From the NCBI GenBank assembly GCA_943704525.1, contig CALSCQ010000796.1:1-64000 (forward strand): DNA of 64,000 nt. Reading direction: 5' to 3'. The DNA is from Pigoraptor vietnamica (Eukaryota > Opisthokonta > Filasterea). This document shows positions 1 to 11,400 of this stretch, piece after piece. The notes below the pieces were generated by a model. That model saw only the letters and a list, made by a program, of their open reading frames with translations. It ran no database searches and was not told the DNA's origin. How positions within the stretch are numbered: position 1 is the first letter of the stretch; every line of letters starts with the position of its first letter. The position numbers were made by a program, and so were the translations under genes.

Positions 1-1299
1 CCCCCCTTTCCTCCATGCACACACAAACACACAACCAGGCGCGAGATTGCCGTGTTCCTGAACTACGAGATGCTGATGAAGGTCGGCATTTTCAAGGACT
101 GCGAGCCCGGGTTCATCAACTCGCTCGCACTCAAGCTCAAGGCGGAGGTCTTCTCGCCCGACGAATACATCATACGAAAGGGAGAGGCTGGCGCGGAGAT
201 GTACTTTATCAGCAAGGGTGCGTATGACAGCGTGCGTGCGTTTTGCGTGCGTGCGTGCGAATGCCCGCTGCGCCTCAGAAGATGCCTGTATGCGCCCCTT
301 GTGTGCTCTCCCCTCTCTTGTCTAAGCGACTGCGGACCGATAGATGATGGGGACGCATGTATCATTCAGTTGATCCGTGCATGCTGCTCAACTTTTTCTG
401 TGCTCTCCTGTCATCCTCCCTCAGGCCAAGTGGAGGTCGTCGACGAGACCGGCAAGATCATTTACGCCACGCTGGGCGAGGGATCGTACTTTGGAGAGGT
501 CGCGCTGCTGCTGCAGGAGCGCCGGTCGGCGTCCGTGCGCGCCAAGACCTTCTGCGACCTCTTCAGCCTCAACAAGACGGACTTTGACGAGGTGCTCTTG
601 GACTATCCCGCGGCGGCGGAGAAGATGCTCGTGGAGGTGCGTGCTGCGCGAGTGTGCGCTGCACATTGAGTCGACTGCAATTACCAAAAATCTTTCGCCG
701 GTAATTGCGTCCATGCATTGGGAATGTGCCATTAACTCGCCGGCTGTTGTCCACGCAGGCGCACCGCCGCCTCGCGACGCAGAAGGGCGGCGTCACGCAG
801 CTGCGAAAGAAGTGGGAAGTTGCGATGAAGGCGACGCAGGTGCGTGTGGGCGCAAGGGGCGTTGCGAACGGTTGTTGAAAGGCTTTGTCCTTAGGGTGCT
901 TGCCTTCGACCTCGTCCCTCACGTGCTCCCCCCCACCCCCCACCCCGCTCTTTTCCCTTCTTCTTCTTCTTTTCTGTGTCAGGTCATCAACCGTCTGAAG
1001 GCACCCGAGCCACCGCCAGAAAAACAGCCCAAGAAACAGCCCAAGAAGTCAACCAAGGCAGGCCTCCTCTGGCAGTCACGTGAGTGTTCGCCGGTCGGAT
1101 GCGCCTGTTGAATTTTGTTTTGGTTTGTTGTACAATGTGCGGGTGTTATTGCAGTCCGTATTGAGTTGTTCTTTCCGCACCACGCTAACGCCCCCCCCCC
1201 CCCTCTCTGTTTCCCTCTTCGCGCTTTGCAGTGCGGTCCATGGGCGTCGCTGCGCCAGGCCTTATCCCGTGGGGTTCCGTTGCGAAGGAGAGGGACTAG
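1..1299 (+). CDS. Cyclic-nucleotide-gated cation channel, C-terminal part (5' end outside window)
   Basis: Exons read at 39-217, 425-636, 759-839, 983-1079 and 1232-1299 (stop TAG 1297-1299); the first acceptor AG is at 37-38 and earlier exons lie off the window. The protein starts REIAVFLNYEMLMKVGIFKD, which matches the C-linker end and start of the cyclic-nucleotide-binding domain of CNG/HCN/EAG channels. It continues with RKGEAGAEMYFISKG and then the phosphate-binding cassette FGEVALLL...RRSASVRA, whose Arg contacts the cyclic phosphate. A short helical tail and a Pro/Lys-rich stretch (PEPPPEKQPKKQPKK) end the protein. In the family this domain opens a plasma-membrane cation channel when cAMP or cGMP binds. 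The transmembrane half is not visible, so the ion selectivity and exact subfamily are open. A soluble cNMP-binding protein is less likely because of the C-linker sequence. Confidence 0.85.
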
Positions 1300-1489
1300 G
1301 GACGCTTGAGAACGGCGCCGTGTGCCCTCGCCTCCGGTCATGTCACTACATTGACTACTCACTGTAAATAATACACTCTCGAAAGCCAGCAAAACTCGTC
1401 CCTGCAGACGCGCACACAAAAGCGCACAGATGCGTGCCGAGACCAACCCTCCGATCTGATAGATTAAAATCTATGTTCACATCACTCCT

Positions 1490-2333
1490 TCATTGCCGCA
1501 TTTTCTTCAGCGGATCAAACACATATCGCTTAAACTCAAGCACAATCTTGACGGGCCCTGCGCCGCCCTCCGCCGCACCGTTCGCAGGCGGCGCTGCGTC
1601 TGCCGGCGGTGCTTTCTTTCCCTTGTCACCCGCGGCGCCCTTCTTAGCACCGAGCGCTTCTTTTGTTGCGGCGGAAACACCCGCCGCAATTCGCACCTTA
1701 AACTTCCCGCTTTGCCCGAACGAGCCCTCGATAACGCCGGCATCACCTGTCCAGACATCGAAGGAACACACATTCAACACACTCGTTCAGGGAAGTTTGA
1801 CACATGGCACCTTGCGGCAATCGCTTTGCACGCACCAGTGGACAGGCGCACTTTGAGGCCGGTGAACGTCTCGATGTTCGTCTCCTTCTTGAAGAGCGAC
1901 TTGCCAATAACTGTGTACTCGTCGTGCAACTGCGGCAGAGGACGCGCGGGTGCATGAGCCCAATGGTACGGCAACAAAGACACAAGACAATGGACACGAG
2001 TACGTGCACACATGCCCTGTGTTTTGTGTGGTACAGGCAGACGATACGTCAGTCGCGCGTGCACTCACCCTTTCCACGGTTCCTTCGCGTGATTTCGTCT
2101 TGAACACCTTGAGAGAGGGAAGATATGCCTCGCGGTACTTCTTGTCAGCCAGTTCCACGCACACGCGGCCGTAGAAGGCAAGTCGGCAGATGTTCGAGTC
2201 TAGCACGCCCCACCGTCAAGGCAATATTGCTCCACACCTATACGATGTGAACAAAATGCAGCGTATACATACGCACACTATATACACACACGTCACACGC
2301 ACATAGTCACACCCCTATACACACGTCACACGC

Positions 2334-2374
<41 letters not shown>

Positions 2375-5300
2375 AACGCTTGCATTAACGCCGCTCATAT
2401 CCAACAACAGAGGGATACGAATGTCGGTGTCGAGTTTCGACCCAATAAGCAGCGACTTTGGCGGGCACAGAATAGGCCTTTCGAATTCAAGCAAAACAAA
2501 CTCGGCGCGTGATGCGTCGCCGGAGAGTTCGTCAAAGTATTCGTACTCGCGTGCGCTGTCGAGCGCCACCGCCGTAGCTGCATCCAGAAAATTCATACCT
2601 TAAATATAATATTCCGACAGCGTTTAAGATTAGAGTGTGAGGCCAAGCAAGCTGCGGGACCATGTCAGACGAGTATCACGCGCAGTGCGTGGGAGACAGT
2701 ATTAGGAAAGTATTAGACGAGTATTAGACCAGCATAAGGCACAGTGCGTGTGAGACAGTATTAGACAAGTATTAGACGAGTATTAGACCAGCATAAGGCA
2801 CAGGCGTGTGAGACAGTATTAGGAAAGTATTAGACGAGTATTAGACCAGCATAAGGCACAGGCGTGTGAGACAGTATTAGGAAAGTATTAGACGAGTATT
2901 AGACCAGCATAAGACACAGGCGTGTGAGACAGTATTAGGAAAGTATTAGACGAGTATTAGACCAGCATAAGACACAGGCGTGTGAGACAGTATTAGGAGA
3001 GTATTAGACGAGTATTAGACCAGCATAAGACACAGTGCGTGTGAGACAATATTAGACAAGTATTAGACGAGTATTAGACTATCCCAAGACAGTGCGTGTG
3101 AGACAGTATTAGACGACATTAGACCAAGTATTAGACCAGCATAAGGCACAGTGCGTGTGAGACAGTATTAGACAAGTATTAGACGAGTATTAGACCATCC
3201 CAAGACACAGGCGTGTGAGACAGTATTAGACAAGTATTAGACGAGTATTGGACCAGCATAAGACACAGGCGTGTGAGACAGTATTAGGAAAGTATTAGAC
3301 GAGTATTGGACCATCCCAAGACCCAGTGCGTGTGAGACAGTATTACGGCAGTATCACACACGAGACAGCATCAGACGAGTAATAGCCACATCATTATTTG
3401 AGAGACAATATTAGGACAGTAGACTGTGCGAGGGAGGCATACCGCATGCCCACACCAGCCCACTTCCACGGTAGCTGCGTGCGTGCAAGGGCGAAGAGAG
3501 ACGCACCTTTGGCTTCGTCCGGAGTGCCTGTCACTCCAAAGAAGGTCGTCCGCGCCATGACAGTCTCGTGCCCAATGCTCACTGGGATGTCACGAGGACA
3601 AGCGGCATCAGCAACCGTACACAGAAAAAGGAGGCCATTTCGAGATATAGAGAGGCATTTAAAGACTAATAAAGCGCAAACAAAGCAGAAGAAGGACGAA
3701 AAAGGCAAACAAAAACAAGAAGAATTGAGACATCGCACTCTAGTTGAACGGCGGTGGCGAACGCACCGTGGAATTTGCCCTTGGAAGGAATGGCGCCCTT
3801 GTAGTACCGAATTTTCGTCACTGGCGCAATGACGGCATGCACCGTTGGCACGGAGTCCGGCGTGCACACAAAGCCTCGCTCGAGCTGCTTCGGGTCAAAC
3901 TGCGTCACGCAGATGCCCGCGCGGTCGCCCTGTCGCGCAATGAGAGACATATGTTGTGAGGCAAGAAAGGTCAGCGGGGATATCGGAGGACCAGCAGCCA
4001 TGCATGAAGAGAACAGACAGTAGACGCATTGGGCACACGCAGATTAACACGCGCATCCGAACACACACACACACGCGCGCGCACTCGGCTCACCTGCGCG
4101 ATGGCACTGACGGGCTTGTGGAACATCTGCATCGACTTGATCTTCTTGACGACCTTCATCGAGGGAATTTCGACATTCTGCGCACGCGCACGTGACATGA
4201 ACACAACAGTGATCGGCACGACGAACATAATGAGGAAAAGCAAACGTACCGAGCAACAAAACGCACGGTTTCACAGCCAAAGCCGCGCGAACAGGCTCTA
4301 CGCGCACCCACGTCGTTCACGGCGGCTGCTCCGCTGAGCACCGTCCCCGTCATGACCGTCCCTTGCCCCTTGATACCAAAGCAGTGGTCGACGGCGAAGG
4401 TGAAGGGGCCCTCGGACGTGCGCGAGGGGCGCGGAATGCTGCTCTTGAGCGTCTGCGCTCGCACAACGACAACTCAGCGAAGGCTCAAACCAACACTTGC
4501 AAACAACAGCAGTTGGGCAGAGAAGAGCGAGGGTATGGTCCACCACACAACAGCAGCAGTTGCATTAAAGGGGTGCGTGGCCCACCTCCATCAGACCAGC
4601 GATCCCCAGAGCTGGTCCCGCTGCGCCGCCCTCCGCCGCACCGGGCGCTGCTGAGACGGGAACAATGTCGGACGACGCAAACTTGGTCGCCGCGAGTGTC
4701 TTGCGCAGGCGGGCGCTGACCTGCGGCATCCAACAACATATTGGAACAATGCCAAAAAAAAACAGAATCACTCTTTAGCAATGAAATTCTTGGCTGCAAC
4801 GGCCGTCAAGGTCCGCGCCGCAACACCCTCACAAGCACCACACGCACACGCCAGCGACACGCGCGCACGCACCTTGTCTATTTGCGACGCCCGCTCTGCC
4901 TCTGGGATGAGGTCAATCTTGTTCAAAGCGACGACCATGCGATCGCACGTGATTTCGCCCACGACCAGACACTGCGAATAAGAGGAGGGGCGGTGCTCAG
5001 CGGCAGCTTTGCTTCGGCAGTACACGACTATATCAGAGTGCAGTGGTGTAGATGCAGCGCTATCCGTACACAATGGCACTGATCTGAAGCACGATGGTTC
5101 GATTCTCCACACTGCCATGCGGCCGCTCATAATGCAACAAAGTGGAAGGTACAGCCGATGAAGAGGTCCGCTATTCGACGCACCTCGGCCGTCTGCGTCT
5201 GCACGCCCTTCGTGACGTCCACGACGAGCATCATGAGATCGATGATTTGCGCGCCTGCGCATACCAGCTTAGTATTGGAACACGCATACGGTTCACACGC

Positions 5301-5385
5301 GCACACACGCGCACCACATACCACGAACGCACGCACACACACACACACAACACACACACAAACACACACGCACACACAAACACAG

Positions 5386-5416
<31 letters not shown>

Positions 5417-5482
5417 GACACAGACACACACACACAAACACAGACACAGACACACACACACACAAACACAGACACAGACACA

Positions 5483-5519
<37 letters not shown>

Positions 5520-6162
5520 CACATAGGGCAAGCACAACGGGGGCCACTTTGATAACGCACCCCCAATAATGGTGCGGATGAGAGAGGCATGACCGGGGCA
5601 GTCAACGAGCGTAAACTGGAGGCGGTCGTACGGCAGATCCTTGAGATGTGCCGGCATATCGACCTGCAGTGACGACCAGCGCAAAGACAGAGACGCATTC
5701 GTCAGAAGATGGCCTGAGACAATCAAGCGGACTCATTGTACCAAGCACATGGTGAATGACTCTGTGTGATAGTGCACATAAAGAGCGCACCTCAAAGCAA
5801 GAAAAGCCGAGATCGAGCGTGATGCCGCGTTCTTGGCTCTGCGGGTTCTTGTCAAACGCTGCCGTCGATGCCACAGTGCTCAGGGCCTTGGCTGCGTGCC
5901 ACAGAAAGACATTAGAATTGTGCGTGTGCATGTGGTGCGCGTGTGTGTGCGTGCGTGTGTGTGTGTGTGTGTGCGTTTGCGTGCGTCTGCGTGTGCGTGT
6001 GCGTGTGCGTGTGGGAGAGTATATATGCACCGTGTTTGTGTGTATCGTGCCTCAGTACATACGTGCGCAGCGTCTTCGCTCACCGAGTGACGTCTTGCCG
6101 CTGTCGATGTGCCCAAGCACACCGAGGTTGATGTTGAGGATGCGCGGACGGCCTTCCGCCAT
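1490..6162 (-). CDS. EEFSEC: Selenocysteine-specific elongation factor (eEFSec/SelB), complete
   Basis: Fourteen exons, high to low: 6162-6084, 5891-5791, 5663-5561, 5254-5184, 4971-4873, 4720-4586, 4452-4312, 4177-4094, 3929-3767, 3581-3507, 2598-2419, 2199-2069, 1929-1836, 1746-1490. They join in frame to 570 residues (human about 596). The GTPase signatures are GHIDSGKTSL (G1), DCPGH (G3) and NKID (G4). GAQIIDLMMLVVDV follows, then the domain-2 block DHCFGIKGQGTVMTGT. The SelB-specific regions KFHVSIGHETVMAR, IGSKLDTDIHSNICRLAFYG, GKSLFKKETNIETF and the C-terminal EFKRYVFDPLKKM are all present. The protein delivers Sec-tRNA to ribosomes at UGA codons specified by SECIS elements, in the cytosol. 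Intron 10 (2599-3506) holds a minisatellite, and introns 1, 3 and 11 hold GT/CA arrays. The start ATG is 277 bp head-to-head from the JmjC gene. Confidence 0.96.
2331..2372. repeat. (CA)n microsatellite in EEFSEC intron
   Basis: An almost pure CA tract of about 40 bp lies inside the intron between EEFSEC exons 11 and 12. Open frames across it are artefacts of the repeat. Confidence 0.9.
2666..3400. repeat. 58-bp minisatellite array in EEFSEC intron 10
   Basis: About 12 imperfect tandem copies of a unit near 58 bp. Each copy carries GTGTGAGACAGTATTAG followed by two or three copies of a 12-mer like AGTATTAGACGA and then CCAGCATAAGACACAGG or CCATCCCAAGACA. The array fills most of the intron between exon 10 (3507) and exon 11 (2598). 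It is more AT-rich than its surroundings, and its reading frames are broken by stops. Confidence 0.93.
5331..5516. repeat. Compound (CA)n/(CAGA) array in EEFSEC intron 3
   Basis: About 185 bp of CA dinucleotides with interspersed ACAAACACAGACA blocks repeated four times. It lies between EEFSEC exon 3 (ends 5561) and exon 4 (starts 5254). It produces long Cys/Val or Thr/His open frames on both strands, which are not genes. Confidence 0.93.
5936..6018. repeat. (GT)n/(GTGCGT)n array in EEFSEC intron 1
   Basis: A GT-rich stretch with GTGCGT and GTGTGCGTGTGC units between EEFSEC exons 1 and 2. It is non-coding. Confidence 0.85.
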
Positions 6163-6439
6163 GGCTGAGAAGAACGAGCGAAGACCTCAGACGGAAGCAA
6201 TTTCAAGCTTACCAGCACGGAAAACGAAGCACCGCGCCAACAAGCTACGGGGGAGCCAATTCGAACGCAGGAAAACGAGTCAAGCGGCTGTTTGCCATGT
6301 CACCCGTTACTCGCGTTACACCGACACCCCACGTGTCTCACAGTTCCACTTTCATTAGTGGGATGGCGTCGGTTTTTACGTCCTCCGTTCCTCTTCTTGA
6401 GCCGACGTCGCAAGAGAACCCGTGCAAGGACAAACAAGA
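6163..6439. promoter_or_regulatory. Shared head-to-head promoter interval, EEFSEC / JmjC
   Basis: The two ATG codons (6162 on minus, 6440 on plus) face away from each other across 277 bp, so both promoters and both 5' leaders must lie here. I see no clear TATA box or repeated motif. The assignment rests only on gene orientation. Confidence 0.5.
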
Positions 6440-8095
6440 ATGGCGTGCGGAGGCCCCGCGGAGACGGGCTCTTGCGGCGCCACTTCGTCGCAGCAGGTGC
6501 CGCAACACACGCAGCGCCGCCAGCGCAAGCGGTGTCTGGGCGAAGCGAGTGGCGATTGTGCTCCGGCTGAGGACGATGTGGCTGCGCGCCGCGAGGCGAA
6601 GCGACTTCGCGCCAGCATGGACGACAATGTGCTCGGCCGCTCGCATCCCCAGGGCGTGAAGCCGCTCGGCAACATGTACATCGACGACACCCCGAGCTGT
6701 CGCGAGAGCGGACTCGGTGCGTTCGCGGCGCTGTCGGACGAGGTCCTCGTGCTTGTTCTCGAGTCGCTCGATCCCCGTCTTCTCTCCCTGCTCGGTGCGA
6801 CTTCAAAGGCAATGTACGCGTTTTCGCGACACGACGAGCTGTGGAAGACGCACACGATCCGCGACTTTGGCGCCGCCGGTTTCGCGTTCAAGGGCACGTG
6901 GCGCGCAACGTACGCCTCGTCGGCGGTGGCGGGGCGTTCCGTGTTGCCCACGGGAGACGTCGTCGCGTCGGGCGCTCCCAACGCAAACGTGCACGCGTAC
7001 TCTGCCAACCCTCCAATCGTCGTGTCCGGACTGTACTCCGACGAGCTCTTTCGGCCGTGGCACTGCGCGACGCTCGAGTTCGACCCGCTGTGGGGCGCCA
7101 CCGACAACATTGACCGGCGCAGCAATCTCTCTCTCGAGGACTTCATAAGGGAGTACGAGCAGCCGAACCGTCCCGTCATTCTCACGGACGTTGTGACAAA
7201 GTGGCCGGCGTTTGAGCGCTGGGACCGCGACTACCTCCTCTCGCTGTGCGGCGACGTGCGCTTTGAGGCCGGACCCGTGCACCTCCGGCTTGCCGATTAC
7301 TGGGATTACATGTCGACGACGCGCGAGGAGAGCCCCGTGTATCTTTTCGACCCTCGCTTTGCGGAGAAGGTGCCGCAGCTGGGCGCCGAGTACGCCGTCC
7401 CCGACTATTTTGCAGAAGACCTCTTCGCGCTGCTCGGGCCCTCGCGTCCGGACTACCGCTGGCTAATTATCGGCGGCGCAAAGAGCGGTTCCGTCTTCCA
7501 CATTGACCCCAACTCGACGAGCGCGTGGAACGCCGTCGTGCGTGGGTCGAAGAAGTGGATAATGTACCCGCCAGAGTGCGTGCCGCCGGGCGTCATCCCT
7601 TCGTGCGACGGTGCGGAGGTGACGTCTCCCGTCTCACTCGCCGAATGGTTCCTGTCGTTTTATGCGCAGACGCGCGAGGGACCGCGGCCGATCGAGTGCG
7701 TGTGTCGTGCGGGGGAGCTGCTGTTTGTGCCCCGCGGGTGGTGGCACCTCGTCGTGAACCTCGAAGAGAGCGTCGCGATCACGCAGAACTACGTGTCGTC
7801 GCAGAACCTCCTGCACGTGCTCGACTTCCTGCAGAACAAGCCCGAGCAGGTGTCCGGCGTCCCGCGCGAAATGCGCGATCGAATGGGCGCCCTGTTGGAG
7901 GAGAGGCACCGCGCAGCACATCCGGGGCGCCTGGACGAGCTACGGGAGCGAGACGCCGCGCGCGAGGAGCGACGCAAGCAACGGCCCGTGTCGCTTTGGG
8001 ATTCGCTGACGGTGTCGCAGGGGGGCAGTGCCGTCGGGACGCCCGCGCCGGGGGACGGCCCCGCGCCCATGTCGTTCTCGTTTGGGTTCGCATAA
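6440..8095 (+). CDS. F-box / JmjC-domain 2-oxoglutarate oxygenase (JMJD6-like)
   Basis: Single exon of 551 residues from ATG 6440 to TAA 8093-8095. The frame is open slightly upstream but has no other ATG. Residues about 95-140 resemble an F-box (LSDEVLVLVLESLDPRLLSL). The JmjC fold follows at about 230-460. Iron ligands are visible as FHIDPNSTSAWN (HxD) and the distal His in PRGWWHLVVNLE, and GSKKWIMYPPE carries the 2-oxoglutarate-binding Lys region. The order F-box then JmjC is known in the plant JMJD6 relatives, which hydroxylate proteins or tRNA. The F-box suggests a link to an SCF ubiquitin ligase, which is inference. The lack of introns contrasts with most neighbours. The tail (about 490-551) is charged and then Gly/Pro-rich. 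The substrate cannot be told from sequence. Confidence 0.88.
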   Translation: MACGGPAETGSCGATSSQQVPQHTQRRQRKRCLGEASGDCAPAEDDVAARREAKRLRASMDDNVLGRSHPQGVKPLGNMYIDDTPSCRESGLGAFAALSDEVLVLVLESLDPRLLSLLGATSKAMYAFSRHDELWKTHTIRDFGAAGFAFKGTWRATYASSAVAGRSVLPTGDVVASGAPNANVHAYSANPPIVVSGLYSDELFRPWHCATLEFDPLWGATDNIDRRSNLSLEDFIREYEQPNRPVILTDVVTKWPAFERWDRDYLLSLCGDVRFEAGPVHLRLADYWDYMSTTREESPVYLFDPRFAEKVPQLGAEYAVPDYFAEDLFALLGPSRPDYRWLIIGGAKSGSVFHIDPNSTSAWNAVVRGSKKWIMYPPECVPPGVIPSCDGAEVTSPVSLAEWFLSFYAQTREGPRPIECVCRAGELLFVPRGWWHLVVNLEESVAITQNYVSSQNLLHVLDFLQNKPEQVSGVPREMRDRMGALLEERHRAAHPGRLDELRERDAAREERRKQRPVSLWDSLTVSQGGSAVGTPAPGDGPAPMSFSFGFA

Positions 8096-8448
8096 AGAGA
8101 GACGCCTAAACACCATTTTGTTTGTGTCTCCAAAATGTTCCGTTTGCCACTGCTCAGCGTTGGCTCTCGTCAACGGTGCTGTTCAATATCATGGCCATAC
8201 ACAACAGTCATTGGTGGGTTTATCCAGCGCCCGTTTCGCCCAAGCGGTACGTTTGTTGGTGATTTGCGGCGCTCTTGTCTAGTCCGCCAGTCTGCATCGC
8301 AGTCCGGACGGTGTGCTGGAGCGCCGTGGGTCGGCAGCGAGGCATTGACGCAGCCCCACTTGCGTGCGCGCACTTGAAGCAAGTCCATTGCGTCCGCCGC
8401 GTGTTATCAGCCCACGATAAGAGTTTCAGCAAAGCTCAAACGGGAACA
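8096..8448. other. Convergent intergenic space, JmjC / VPS39
   Basis: Two genes end here from opposite sides. The JmjC stop overlaps GCATAAAGAG, a possible poly(A) signal variant. I see no open frame with protein character, RNA gene or repeat in the 353 bp. Confidence 0.5.
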
Positions 8449-11400
8449 TCAGAGCACGTTACTCCGCTGCCACCGCTGTGCCGGTCGCGAGATCTCGTCC
8501 TCGATAGACGCGGCGTAACGCGCCGTCGCGCCCTTCGAACCCGCGTGCTGTGCAAACACGGACCCCCTGTGCTTGTCAGCGCTGTCGCCGAGACGGTCCC
8601 TGTCGCGCACGCAATGGGGATGCGCAATGGCGCCCGCCGGTGTCCGCGCAAAGACGGCGCCGTCGCCGAAGTGTCGCCCGCACACAAAGCACGTCGTGTC
8701 CTCCGTGATAATGACGGGTCGGGAAGACACTTGGGCGTACTCCGCGCGCGCCTGTTTCAAAAGTCAAAGCAAGGACACTTAGTAGGAACCCATATTACGC
8801 GTGCACAATACACTGGCGATGTTTAGACAGACACTCACTCGTAGGTACTGCGCTCGATGCAAGTTGCGCACGACAAGGGTATCACGCTGCTTGTGGACGC
8901 TCACGCGGATGGCCACAGACAGAAAGCGCTCGATTTCCGCGAGTGGAGTGTCCGCGGGCAGGAGCTCGAGGACCTGCGCAGAGCGACGAGGGAGCGTAAG
9001 CGTATTGCTGGGTCGCGCGACTTAAGTCCCAGTGCGCAGCGTGCTCGTTCTCGCGAATTCAAAAAGCATCCTACATTTCGCGTAACAACACAGTTACCTT
9101 GATGGCGTCGATGTCTTGTGCGTGGCGGTTGACGAGATCGGTCACGCGATCGAGCTTCACTTCCCTGATCATGCATATCAGTAACGCCATTAGATACACG
9201 CACACACAATGGATTGCATCTCGGAGGGCGAGCACGAACGCACGCACGGTATCAACACTGCCGTCCGCTTCCACGCACATTGGGAGCGCAAGCAAGCAAC
9301 CGTGTTCCCTCCTCAACAACCAGTTACATCACGTAACGCACCCAGTCCCCGACGGCGTGAGGTATATCTTAAGCAGCAGAACGAGAAGTGCCTTTGGCGT
9401 CGCCTTTTCGGTGCGCGCGACAAAGCAGTAGCGCTCGGCCGCCGCGTGGTCGCCGAGCCTGTGCACGAGCAGTTGCAACGCACGCTCGTGCTCGCCCATC
9501 TGCACACAAGAGCACACGACATCAGACAAATATTGTGCGACAAGGAAGGGTACTGAAGGAGCGGAGGCCGACCGACAGTGCATACACCCATCACACGCAC
9601 CTTTCCATATAACACGGCGCACTCTTCGTACAGGTCCGAGTCGCGGATGCGCGCCAACACAGCAGCGACCTTGTAGTGGGCCGAGGTCTCGAGCAGTCGC
9701 AGCAATTTCATGCGCGGCGAGTTCTCCCCAAGCGTCTGTCGCTCGCGTCCGTGGCCACCCGTGAGGTCGCGCTTCTTCTGCAGATCGTCGAGGTACAGCA
9801 TGGCGAGCCGCGTGTGGTGCGCCTCGTCCGTCGACCCCTGCGCGATGAGAAACTCGAGATACCGCTCGACAGCCTCGCGCCCAAACGGCTCAAGGTACTC
9901 CAGCACGCTCTCCGGCGAGTAAAGCCCCGGCGGCTCCGAAGACGGCCTCGACGTGAATATCGAGATGCCCTTCTGCACGTCCTTTCGCAGCACCCACTCG
10001 GCGTACTTCCAAACGAGCTCGCTTCGATCGAGCGACGACAGACAGTCGGCGATGCGCGCGACCCAATCGACACCCTCTTCTGCGTCCGTCAACTGCCCCT
10101 CGGCCAGGCGCATCCACAGCTCAAGCGCTTTACGTGCATTGCCGCGCGAGAGACAGAACGCGGCAAGTGCGCCGTGGCGCCCACGTAGCTGAAGGTACTC
10201 CTCGCAGTCGGGGGCCGCGTTCGAATCCTTTTGGCTCGCAAGTGCTACAAGCGCAACGGGCGAAACGTCCCCGTAGCCGTCGGCGGCGAGCTTCAAGATG
10301 GCCGTGTCGACTTCTTCCCTCTTGCCGTCCGACACGCGCGGGTTGTTGCGCGCAGAGACGAGGTATGCGTACAGCGCCTCCTTGATCTCCTTCACGGGCA
10401 CGCGCGCGACGCTCTCTCGAGCCCCCGGCGCAAGCACGGGCACGAACGAAGTGCCCGTCGGGAGGAGTTCCGGGAACAGAGCAATGAATTCGCGAGGGTC
10501 CAGCTGCGACTTGTCGAAGATTTCGGTCGCCTGCGCAATTGAGGCGCCGCCTTGCGACAAAAGGGCAAACCCGGCGTGCTGGCGGACGACTCGGAGATCG
10601 CGCGCCTGCGTGTGCGTGTGCGTCGTGCTTAAGTCAGATGGACCTTTGCTCCCGTGGCCAGCTACATCGCAGCAACGCGCGCCCCTGAGTACTATGTGTG
10701 ACATTACATCAAACAAATCCCAATCCTCCCGAACACCATATCGTGTGACAGACTATAAGTATGCGACAACGTGCACACACACACACGCACCAGCTGTGCG
10801 GGGTCGTCGCTGGACCGCGGCCGCGAGAGCAGCGAGTCCCCGAGATCGAGCGCCTCTTGCACGCGCCCCTCCGCGATCAGTTCGATGCACTGGTCCTTCG
10901 CGGGCACCATCGTCACCGCGCACACCTTGTTACCGCCGGCCACGAGGGGAACGCCTCCGTCGCCCGCGCATATCTGGCGCACGCTCTTGAAGGGGATCTG
11001 CTGCTTCACGCGCTGATCGATCATGCTGTGCACCTCGACGGCGTCGCCGACGGTGCCAATCGCAAAGGGGGCGCGGCACACGGCGGACCGTGGGCACGAC
11101 GACCTGCGTGCACGACGCAAGCGAACACAGTTGGTACGAGTGTGCAGAAGAATATGACGAGAGCGGAGAAGCTCCACAAAAATCTGCGGGAAAATCGAGT
11201 GCGCACACAGCACGGATGTTGGGAACCGCAACAGCCGCCCACCATCGCAGCGGCGGCCGCGTCGTGATTCCCTTTGAGCTCACGAACATCCCGAGCACGT
11301 CCGTCTCCGACGTCGCGACCGACAGGAGAAACTCGTTCGGACCCACAAGCACTATCAGCGGGATCGTGCTGTGCCCGTCGAAGGGGAAGAGGTCCGTCTG

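Noticed and set aside
2602-3420. Minisatellite as a CRISPR-like array
   Set aside because: Units are contiguous and nearly identical with no unique spacers, and the host is eukaryotic.
5127-5726. Long minus- and plus-strand frames of Cys/Val or Thr/His repeats
   Set aside because: They are translations of the CA/GT microsatellite in an EEFSEC intron and include real exon pieces only by chance.
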